In this document: positions 57,472 through 64,000 of the stretch, piece after piece | Layout of the letters: every line of letters begins with the position of its first letter | How positions within the stretch are numbered: position 1 is the first letter of the stretch | NCBI GenBank assembly: GCA_020161665.1 | Contig: JAIUPA010000012.1 | Coordinates: 1 to 64,000, forward strand | DNA length: 64,000 nt | Reading direction: 5' to 3' | DNA from: Pseudomonadota bacterium | GTDB lineage: Bacteria > Pseudomonadota > Alphaproteobacteria > Rhizobiales > Rhizobiaceae | The notes under the pieces: model-generated | The model's input: only the letters and a program-made list of their open reading frames with translations | Databases searched by the model: none | Told to the model about the DNA's origin: nothing | Translations under genes and position numbers: made by a program

Positions 57472-59295
57472 TTAGCCTTCCAGCTCTTCACGGAGCATTT
57501 CAAGCTCCAGCCATTCTTCTTCCATGGCCGTCAGCTTGTCGCGCAGCTTTTCAAGTTCTGCCGCAAGCTTGGCAAAGCCCCCCGGGTCCTTGGAAAAGAA
57601 TTGCGGGTCGGCCATCTTTGCCTCACGGACGGCAATCTCGGCCTCAGCCTTTTCCATCTCCTTCGGCAGGTTTTCGAGCGCGAATTTCTGCTTGTAGGAG
57701 AGTTTGCCCTTGCCCTTGGCGGCGTCCTGCGCGTTCGAGGTCTCGGCCTTGGGCTTTTCAGCGGCTTTTTCGGCCTTGCGGCGTTCTTCCGCTGCCCCTT
57801 TTCGCTGCGCCAACATGTCGGAATAACCGCCCGCATATTCGATCCAGCGGCCATCGGGCGCTTCCGGATTGGCCGGCGCAATGGTCGATGTCACGGTGCG
57901 GTCGAGGAAGTCACGATCATGCGAAACGAGAATGACGGTTCCCGTATAGGCCGCGACGATTTCCTGAAGGAGATCGAGCGTCTCGATATCAAGATCATTG
58001 GTCGGCTCGTCGAGAATGAGCAGGTTCGACGGGCGGGCCATGATGCGGGCCAGCATCAAACGGGCGCGTTCACCACCGGAAAGCTTCAAAATGGGGGTGC
58101 GGGCCTGTTCCGGCTGGAACAGAAAGTCCTTCATATAGCCAGACACATGCTTCTGCTCGCCATTGACCAGAAGCGTCTCGCCGCGCCCGTCGGTGAGATA
58201 GTGGGCTACGGTTTCCTCAAGATTGAGGTCTTCGCGCCGCTGGTCGAGCGTGGCGATTTCCAGATTGGTGCCAAGCTTCACCGTGCCCGTGTCCGGCTCA
58301 AGCTGGCCGGTCAGCATCTTCAGAAGCGTGGTCTTGCCCGCACCGTTCGGGCCAACGAAACCGATACAATCGCCGCGATGAACGCGCAGCGAAAACGGTG
58401 CGACGATCGTGCGGTCGCCATAGGCTTTGCTGATCTTTTCCGCCTCGATCACCAGCTTGCCGGATTCGCGCGCTTCCGTCAGCGATGCCTGTACCGTGCC
58501 CTGCGGCCCCTTATGACCGCGATAGCGCGAACGCATGTCATGCAACTCGCCCAGACGGCGCATATTGCGCTTGCGCCGCGCCGTCACGCCATAACGCAAC
58601 CAGTGCTCTTCGCGTTCGATGGCGCGGCCGAGCTTGTGCTGCTCCATCTCTTCTTCTTCGAGCACCTTGTCGCGCCAGGCCTCGAAATGCGAAAAATCCC
58701 GGTCCAGACGGCGGGAATTGCCGCGATCAAGCCAGACGGTGGCGTTGGAAACCTTTTCCAGAAAACGACGGTCGTGCGAAATGAGCACCAGCGCCGAACG
58801 GCTGCGGGCAAGCTCATCTTCCAGCCATTCAATGGTCGGCAGGTCGAGATGGTTGGTCGGCTCATCCAGAAGAAGAATATCCGGCTCAGGCGCCATGACG
58901 CGCGCCAGCGCGGCGCGACGCGCCTCACCACCCGATAGCTGCGACGGGTCTTCCTCACCCGTCAGGCCCAGATGCTGCAAAAGGTAGCTGACGCGATAGG
59001 GATCATCCCCCGGCCCCAGCCCCGAATCGCAATAGGCCTGCACGGTCGAAAGACCTGAAAAATCCGGTGCCTGCTCCAAATAGCGAATGGTTGCCGACGG
59101 ATGGCGGAACACCTCACCCGACTGCGGCTCCACCATTCCGGCGGCAATTTTCATCAGCGTCGACTTGCCCGAACCATTGCGCCCGACAAGGCAGATGCGG
59201 TCCCCCGGCTCCACCTGCAGCGAAGCGCCCGCCAGAAGCGGCGTCACACCAAAGGTCAGGTGAATGTCGTCAAGTTTAAGGATCGGGGGGGCCAC
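57472..59295 (-). CDS. ABC-F family ATPase (Uup-like)
   Basis: 607 residues with two ABC domains and no membrane segments: Walker A GRNGSGKSTLMKI and GPNGAGKTTLLKM, signatures QLSGGEARRAALARV and KLSGGERARLMLARI. A C-terminal coiled coil rich in Lys/Glu (about 520-607) follows. ABC-F proteins act on ribosomes or in DNA-related processes; the Uup branch is the closest match by the coiled-coil end. Its start is 2 bases after the end of thiN on the same strand. Confidence 0.88.
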   Translation of the reverse strand: MAPPILKLDDIHLTFGVTPLLAGASLQVEPGDRICLVGRNGSGKSTLMKIAAGMVEPQSGEVFRHPSATIRYLEQAPDFSGLSTVQAYCDSGLGPGDDPYRVSYLLQHLGLTGEEDPSQLSGGEARRAALARVMAPEPDILLLDEPTNHLDLPTIEWLEDELARSRSALVLISHDRRFLEKVSNATVWLDRGNSRRLDRDFSHFEAWRDKVLEEEEMEQHKLGRAIEREEHWLRYGVTARRKRNMRRLGELHDMRSRYRGHKGPQGTVQASLTEARESGKLVIEAEKISKAYGDRTIVAPFSLRVHRGDCIGFVGPNGAGKTTLLKMLTGQLEPDTGTVKLGTNLEIATLDQRREDLNLEETVAHYLTDGRGETLLVNGEQKHVSGYMKDFLFQPEQARTPILKLSGGERARLMLARIMARPSNLLILDEPTNDLDIETLDLLQEIVAAYTGTVILVSHDRDFLDRTVTSTIAPANPEAPDGRWIEYAGGYSDMLAQRKGAAEERRKAEKAAEKPKAETSNAQDAAKGKGKLSYKQKFALENLPKEMEKAEAEIAVREAKMADPQFFSKDPGGFAKLAAELEKLRDKLTAMEEEWLELEMLREELEG

Positions 59296-59297
59296 GT

Positions 59298-59945
59298 TCA
59301 GGCTCCTGTAAAATCATAGGGACGGGCAAGCACGATGGCCTTGCCCTCTTCAAGGGCAAAGCGAACCCGCCCTTCTGCGATATTGGACAAGGTCCGCGCC
59401 GAACCGAACGGCACATCAAAGCCGGCCAGCGGATAGCGCGCATTCTCGATGGTCAGGCCCTTGAGGTCATCAAGACCGAGAATGGAAAAGAGCGAACCCG
59501 CGGGAAGATCGAGGAAAAGCTCACCGGGCAGAAGCGGAACGGCCTCTTCCGAGCCCGAGGTCAGGAGAACCGAAAATCCCTTTGCCGAAAGAGCCGCTCC
59601 CTGCACCAGATGCTGGAAGGCGTGGTCGCTGCGCGTTCCACCCAGCCCGCCGACAAACACCAGCCGCCGTGCGCCACGTTCCAGCGCCTGCTCCACGGCA
59701 ATCTCGCCATCGGTCATCGCCTTGGCCGCCGGAAAGGTCAGGCGCGGCACGGCATCATAACGAACGAAGAGGGAAGGATCGGTGGAATCGAAATCGCCCA
59801 CCCAAAGCTCGGGCACAACACCCAAAGCGGCAGCATGACGCATTCCGCCATCCGCCGCGATAACGCGCGAGCCATCAATCGCCGTCTTGAGACGGTCGGT
59901 GACCTCAAGCTCGCCGCCGAGCAGAATGGTGAATGTGTCGCTCAT
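59298..59945 (-). CDS. thiN: thiamine pyrophosphokinase
   Basis: 215 residues with the TPK marks AADGGMRHAAALGVVPELWVGDFDS and a later VGGLGGTRSDHAFQHL with the metal-binding Asp. The C-terminal beta domain holds FSILGLDDLKGLTIENARYPL. It makes TPP from salvaged thiamine. Its gene lies 1.9 kb upstream of the thiBPQ riboswitch, separated by the ABC-F gene, on the same strand. The start is probably 59945 (MSDTFTILLGG); 59972 is possible. Confidence 0.9.
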   Translation of the reverse strand: MSDTFTILLGGELEVTDRLKTAIDGSRVIAADGGMRHAAALGVVPELWVGDFDSTDPSLFVRYDAVPRLTFPAAKAMTDGEIAVEQALERGARRLVFVGGLGGTRSDHAFQHLVQGAALSAKGFSVLLTSGSEEAVPLLPGELFLDLPAGSLFSILGLDDLKGLTIENARYPLAGFDVPFGSARTLSNIAEGRVRFALEEGKAIVLARPYDFTGA

Positions 59946-60043
59946 GGCGATGGCATTAACCGGATCGACCATCGAGGAAAAGTCCCCCGCGCCGAAGTCG
60001 TAGAATTCGAGGGCGCGGGGAAGGGAAAATCAGCGTGAAGCGC

Positions 60044-60265
60044 TTAGCGCTTGCCCGTCGAAATGCCGCTTTCCTTCTGCGCCTTCTTGCGCGCCAGCTT
60101 ACGAGCGCGGCGAATGGCTTCAGCCTTTTCGCGAACACGCTTTTCAGAAGGCTTTTCGTAGGAAGCACGTGCCTTCATTTCACGGAAGACACCTTCGCGC
60201 TGCAGCTTCTTCTTCAGAACTCTGAGCGCCTGCTCGACATTGTTGTCACGAACGAGAACCTGCAA
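60044..60265 (-). CDS. rpsU: 30S ribosomal protein S21
   Basis: 73 residues. [31 protein letters not shown] is the S21 hallmark and the tail is very basic ([12 protein letters not shown]). S21 helps initiation at the 30S platform. It is a stand-alone gene, divergent from the MoxR ATPase. Confidence 0.95.
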   Translation of the reverse strand: MQVLVRDNNVEQALRVLKKKLQREGVFREMKARASYEKPSEKRVREKAEAIRRARKLARKKAQKESGISTGKR

Positions 60266-60527
60266 CTTCGCTCCTGTTACCGCCTGGCGGTTTCTGGCGT
60301 TAAAAAAGGAACCCTCACCGAACGAACGGTCGGGTCTTCCATGCTATGCGGAAAAAGCCCAAAGACGGGCATGGCCCAAATAGGACAGTTCTTCCCGGCA
60401 GGAAACCCGCCGCGAACATGTGGCGGCATAATACGGACGAACGCGCATAACTCAAGACCTTTGACGACTGTTTGCATGGCAATCACGATCAGATATGCAA
60501 GAAAAGTGGAAATCGGGAGCAAACTTC

Positions 60528-61364
60528 ATGGAATTTTCCGGCACGCGCGACTACATCGCCGACAAGGACCTGACAATTGCGGTCAACGCCGCCATCCGGC
60601 TGGAGCGTCCGCTGCTCGTCAAGGGCGAACCGGGCACGGGTAAAACCGAGCTTGCCCGACAAGTAGCGGCAAGCCTTGGCCTCGACATGATCGAGTGGTC
60701 GATCAAATCCACGACGAAGGCCCAGCAGGGGCTTTATGAATATGATGCTGTCTCACGTCTGCGTGACAGCCAGTTGGGCGATCCGCGCGTTTCTGACGTT
60801 TCAAACTACATTCGCAAGGGCAAACTGTGGCAGGCCTTCACTGCCGGACGAAAGACCGTTCTGCTGATTGACGAGATCGACAAGGCCGACATCGAGTTTC
60901 CCAACGACCTTTTGCAGGAACTCGACCGCATGGAATTCCATGTTTACGAGACCGGCGAGACGGTGAAGGCTGAAACCCGTCCCATCGTCATCATCACGTC
61001 CAATAATGAAAAGGAGTTGCCGGACGCTTTCCTGCGCCGTTGCTTCTTCCACTATATCCGCTTTCCCGAGGCCGAAACGCTCGCCCGCATTGTCGAGGTT
61101 CACTATCCCGGCATCCGGCAGGCGCTTTTGCGCCAGGCCCTCACACTTTTTTATGAAATCCGCGCCGTTCCCGGCCTGAAGAAGAAGCCGTCCACCTCGG
61201 AAGCGCTGGACTGGATTCGTCTTCTCGTTGCCGACGAGGTGGAGCCGGATGATCTCAAGATCGACCCGAAGACGATTTTGCCAAAACTCCACGGCGCGCT
61301 GTTGAAGAACGAGCAGGATCTGCATCTTTTCGAGCGTCTGGCCTTCATGGCGCGACGCAATTGA
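60528..61364 (+). CDS. MoxR-family AAA+ ATPase
   Basis: 278 residues with Walker A KGEPGTGKTELARQV, Walker B KTVLLIDEIDKADIEF and sensor TSNNEKELPDAFLRRCF. MoxR ATPases work with VWA-domain proteins to insert metals or remodel clients (for example CoxD/CoxE). Its VWA partner is most likely the gene at 62492, here separated by metA. The ATG at 60528 follows GGGAG. Confidence 0.92.
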   Translation: MEFSGTRDYIADKDLTIAVNAAIRLERPLLVKGEPGTGKTELARQVAASLGLDMIEWSIKSTTKAQQGLYEYDAVSRLRDSQLGDPRVSDVSNYIRKGKLWQAFTAGRKTVLLIDEIDKADIEFPNDLLQELDRMEFHVYETGETVKAETRPIVIITSNNEKELPDAFLRRCFFHYIRFPEAETLARIVEVHYPGIRQALLRQALTLFYEIRAVPGLKKKPSTSEALDWIRLLVADEVEPDDLKIDPKTILPKLHGALLKNEQDLHLFERLAFMARRN

Positions 61365-61432
61365 CGCACAAACAGGCAGGTCAAGCGAGAAACGATTGAT
61401 TTTTCCGCAAAACCTGCCTACTGATTTCAAAC

Positions 61433-61486
61433 TGTGGTGATTTGGCCGGCCGGCTTGCAGCCACGTTAAAAAACTCGCTAAAGGGC
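61433..61486 (+). promoter_or_regulatory. SAM-II riboswitch of metA
   Basis: GTGG (61434) and CCAC (61461) close the first stem around a loop with GATTTGGCCGGCC; downstream TTAAAAAACTCGCTAAAGGG gives the conserved pseudoknot 3' strand with CGCTAAA. This is the SAM-II layout seen before metA in alphaproteobacteria. It lies 73 bases before the metA start. Confidence 0.88.
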
Positions 61487-61558
61487 CGACGGAAGAAATT
61501 TCCTGACACCCGTTATCGAGTTCGGTCGGCTTTTGTTTTTGAAGTCTGGATCAGAACC

Positions 61559-62485
61559 ATGCCTATCAAGATTCCCGATACGCTTCCTGCTTTCGACACC
61601 CTCGTTTCCGAGGGCGTGCGGGTCATGACGGAAACCATGGCAATCCGTCAGGATATTAGGCCGCTGCAGATCGGCCTTCTGAACCTCATGCCGAACAAGA
61701 TCAAGACCGAGATCCAGATGGCGCGCCTTGTCGGCGCCTCGCCGCTGCAGGTCGAGTTCTCGTTGGTGCGCGTGGGCGGCCATACGCCGCGCAACACCTC
61801 TGCCGAACATCTCCTGTCCTTTTATCAGACATGGGACGAGGTGAAGCACCGTAAGTTCGACGGCTTCATCATTACCGGCGCGCCGGTCGAAACCATGCCC
61901 TATGAGGATGTGACCTACTGGAACGAGATGCAGGCCATTCTCGACTGGACGACGACGAACGTCCATTCGACGCTCAACATCTGTTGGGGCGCGATGGCCT
62001 CCATCTACCATTTCCATGGCGTGCCCAAGCATCAGTTGCAGGAAAAGGGTTTTGGTGTTTACCGTCACCGCAACCTCAAGCCCTCCTCCGTCTATCTCAA
62101 CGGCTTCTCCGACGACTTCCAGATTCCGGTCTCGCGCTGGACGGAGGTGCGCCGCGCCGACATCGAGGCCAAGGCCCCCGGTCTGGAAATCCTCATGGAA
62201 TCCGACGAAATGGGCGTCTGCCTCGTGCATGAGAAACAGGCAAACCGCCTCTACATGTTCAACCATGTGGAATATGACTCGACCTCTCTCGGCGAGGAAT
62301 ATTTCCGCGATGTGAATGCGGGCGTGCCCATCAAGATGCCGCACAACTACTTCCCGCATAATGATCCGTCGCTGCCGCCACTCAATCGCTGGCGCAGCCA
62401 CGCCCACCTGTTCTTCGGCAACTGGATCAACGAGATCTACCAGACCACCCCTTATGATCTGGAAGAGATCGGCGAGGACAGGTAA
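61559..62485 (+). CDS. metA: homoserine O-acyltransferase MetA
   Basis: 308 residues of the MetA glutamine-amidotransferase-like fold. The catalytic Cys is residue 142 (NICWGAM) and the His-Glu pair is in FNHVEYD (236 and 238). Position 111 is Glu (GAPVET), which in characterised MetA proteins selects acetyl-CoA rather than succinyl-CoA, so I call it an acetyltransferase. It is the first step of methionine synthesis from homoserine. The gene has a SAM-II riboswitch upstream and is followed after 6 bases by the VWA gene. Confidence 0.92.
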   Translation: MPIKIPDTLPAFDTLVSEGVRVMTETMAIRQDIRPLQIGLLNLMPNKIKTEIQMARLVGASPLQVEFSLVRVGGHTPRNTSAEHLLSFYQTWDEVKHRKFDGFIITGAPVETMPYEDVTYWNEMQAILDWTTTNVHSTLNICWGAMASIYHFHGVPKHQLQEKGFGVYRHRNLKPSSVYLNGFSDDFQIPVSRWTEVRRADIEAKAPGLEILMESDEMGVCLVHEKQANRLYMFNHVEYDSTSLGEEYFRDVNAGVPIKMPHNYFPHNDPSLPPLNRWRSHAHLFFGNWINEIYQTTPYDLEEIGEDR

Positions 62486-62491
62486 GGCCCC

Positions 62492-63685
62492 GTGTTCATT
62501 CCCTTCTTTCTGGCCCTGAAGGCGGAAAAGGTCCCCGTAACATTGCGGGAATTCCTGACCCTTCTGGAGGGCCTGAAGGAAGGGATCGCCACGTTTGATG
62601 TGGAAGCCTTCTACTATCTGGCGCGCGCAGCGCTGGTGAAGGACGAACGGCATATTGACCGTTTCGACCGGGTTTTCGCACAACATTTCCGCGGTCTTTC
62701 GGCCTTTTCAGAGATGCCGGACGACGAAGGCCCCGCCCCGATCGATCTGCCTGCTGAATGGCTGGCGCGCATGGCCGAGAAAATTCTCTCGGAGGAAGAC
62801 AAGCGCCTGATTGAAGCGCTCGGCGGTTTCGAGAAGCTGATGGAAACGCTGAAACAGCGCCTTGCCGAGCAGAAAGAGCGCCATCAGGGCGGCAATAAAT
62901 GGATCGGCACCGCCGGAACCTCCCCCTTCGGGGCTTACGGTTATAATCCGGAAGGCGTTCGCATCGGTCAGGAGCACTCGCGTCACCGCCGCGCCGTCAA
63001 GGTCTGGGACAAGCGCGAGTTTCGCAATTACGACGACACGGTGGAGCTTGGTACCCGCAACATCAAGGTGGCCCTTCGCCGCCTGCGTCGCTGGGTGCGC
63101 CAGGGTGCCGCCGATGAATTCGACCTTTCCGGCACCATTCGCGCCACCGCCGAGCATGGCTATCTCGATGTGAAGACCCGGCCCGAGCGCCGCAATGCCG
63201 TGAAACTTCTGATGTTCCTCGATTCCGGCGGCTCTATGGACGATCATATCCGCATCATTGAGGAGCTGTTTTCCGCCGCCAAAGCGGAGTTTCGCCACTT
63301 CGAGCACTTCTACTTCCACAATTGCCTCTATGAAGGTGTGTGGAAGGATAACCGCCGCCGCCATGGCGAACGCATCCCGACGCTGGATGTGATCCGCACC
63401 TTCGGACCGGATTACCGCGTGGTCTTTGCCGGCGATGCCTCCATGGGTCCCTATGAAATCAGCATGGCTGGCGGGTCCGTCGAGCACTGGAACCCCGAGC
63501 CGGGCGCCGTCTGGATGGACCGCATGACCGGCCATTTTTCAAAATGTGTCTGGCTGAACCCGGTGGAGGAGCATCAGTGGGATCACACCATGTCGATTGG
63601 CATGATGCATAAACTCATGTCGGGCCGCATGTTTCCCATGACACTGGGCGGTCTTGATGGTGCCATTCGCGAACTGTCCCGCTAA
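62492..63685 (+). CDS. VWA/CoxE-like protein, MoxR partner
   Basis: 397 residues, starting with GTG. The N-terminus is FIPFFLALKAEKVPVTLREFL and the C-terminal half has the MIDAS-type MFLDSGGSMDDHI, a VWA domain of the CoxE family. Such proteins pair with MoxR ATPases, and the one at 60528 is the obvious partner. It follows metA by 6 bases and has no promoter I can see, so it may be read from the metA transcript. Confidence 0.88.
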   Translation: MFIPFFLALKAEKVPVTLREFLTLLEGLKEGIATFDVEAFYYLARAALVKDERHIDRFDRVFAQHFRGLSAFSEMPDDEGPAPIDLPAEWLARMAEKILSEEDKRLIEALGGFEKLMETLKQRLAEQKERHQGGNKWIGTAGTSPFGAYGYNPEGVRIGQEHSRHRRAVKVWDKREFRNYDDTVELGTRNIKVALRRLRRWVRQGAADEFDLSGTIRATAEHGYLDVKTRPERRNAVKLLMFLDSGGSMDDHIRIIEELFSAAKAEFRHFEHFYFHNCLYEGVWKDNRRRHGERIPTLDVIRTFGPDYRVVFAGDASMGPYEISMAGGSVEHWNPEPGAVWMDRMTGHFSKCVWLNPVEEHQWDHTMSIGMMHKLMSGRMFPMTLGGLDGAIRELSR

Positions 63686-63817
63686 CGCCTGCGCGTGCGG
63701 AAGCGTCATCCCTTCAGGATCACTTTCTGATCTTTCGCAAATGCGAAGGCTTGACGCCCGTTTGCACCCCTGCCCTAATGCCGCTTCCGGAACAAGAAAA
63801 ATGGGGAACGTCCGGTC

Positions 63818-64000
63818 ATGACCTACGACGTCGTTGCAGGCGGCGAACTCTATCGCTTTGCCGATCTGAAAACATTGATGGCGAAGGCCACGCCGCCACG
63901 CTCCGGCGATTATCTGGCAGGCGTTGCCGCTTCCAGTGCCGCCGAAAATATTGCCGCTAAAATGTGCCTGGCCGATGTGCCGCTCAAAACCTTCCTGACC
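63818..64000 (+). CDS. eutB: ethanolamine ammonia-lyase large subunit, 5' part only
   Basis: The first 61 codons only, cut by the window end. MTYDVVAGGELYRFADLKTL and AKATPPRSGDYLAGVAA match the EutB N-terminus. EutB with EutC and adenosylcobalamin splits ethanolamine to acetaldehyde and ammonia. The rest, including metal and cofactor residues, is outside the window. Confidence 0.85.
   Translation, partial: MTYDVVAGGELYRFADLKTLMAKATPPRSGDYLAGVAASSAAENIAAKMCLADVPLKTFLT

Overview
The window is one continuous stretch of an alphaproteobacterial chromosome, most likely order Hyphomicrobiales (Rhizobiales) and close to Rhizobiaceae. Reasons: GC-rich coding sequence, an OtpR/CenR-type regulator beside a cyclic-nucleotide domain gene, RpoH2 behind an EcfG-type promoter, an IalB-family protein, rhizobial DUFs (DUF2585, DUF2794, DUF1223), a SAM-II riboswitch on metA, and L19 and S16 with Ala/Glu-rich tails. 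The content is mostly conserved housekeeping. I see no transposase, integrase, phage, plasmid or CRISPR genes, so this is core chromosome. The species cannot be fixed from what I can see.

Layout. 0-4 kb: a tRNA-Gly cut by the window edge, a ProX-type deacylase, a CnoX-like thioredoxin-TPR chaperone, a LON-domain protein, a Trm112-like protein, and a convergent UbiH-family monooxygenase. 4-9 kb: the nitrogen-control pair glnK-amtB behind a sigma-54 promoter, closed by a strong terminator, then ftsK behind a CtrA-type box. 9-16 kb: a LolA-family protein and xthA; the cNMP-domain gene and the CenR/OtpR regulator; an L,D-transpeptidase; leuC; a polar amino-acid ABC importer without its ATPase. 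16-20.4 kb: the ribosome/SRP cluster ffh, chorismate mutase, rpsP, rimM, trmD, rplS on the minus strand. 20.7-26.5 kb: a metallo-hydrolase, dapF-mtaB, ftsY-yciB-DUF2585. 26.5-29.8 kb: a DUF486 gene, then the cytochrome c maturation operon ccmABCDG. 30-45 kb: acnA, DUF1223, DUF2794, a Bax inhibitor-1 homologue, ybbP/ybbA divergent from tesA, thpR, a tyrosine phosphatase, a YkvA protein, ialB, rlmN, a LysE exporter and a thiolase.

45.4-46.3 kb is the most unusual part. It is about 0.9 kb of apparently non-coding DNA with three gapless copies of an 85-93 bp module. Each copy has two GATTC (CcrM-type GANTC) sites 11 bp apart and a GGTTAA (CtrA-type half-site, TTAACC on the other strand) exactly 24 bp further on. 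Extra copies of both motifs, an AT-rich tract and a minus-strand intrinsic terminator lie between them. It resembles a cell-cycle control or replication-type region or a source of small RNAs, and no gene explains it.

46.4-54 kb: a Suv3/MgpS-like helicase, an S4 RNA-binding protein, fdxA, carD (with a hairpin-rich leader), rpoH2 (EcfG-type promoter) and an M48 lipoprotein protease. 54-60 kb: a thiamine block, with TPP riboswitch, thiB-thiP-thiQ, and upstream an ABC-F protein and thiamine pyrophosphokinase. 60-64 kb: rpsU, a MoxR ATPase, metA with a SAM-II riboswitch (Glu111 predicts acetyl-CoA use), a VWA/CoxE-like partner of MoxR placed behind metA, and the first 61 codons of eutB, cut by the window end.

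Functional themes: nitrogen sensing (GlnK-AmtB), metabolite-controlled operons (TPP, SAM), protein targeting (Ffh, FtsY, YbbAP, LolA), stress and growth transcription control (CarD, RpoH2), and several sites that look tied to the CtrA/CcrM cell cycle (before ftsK and at 45.4-46.2 kb).
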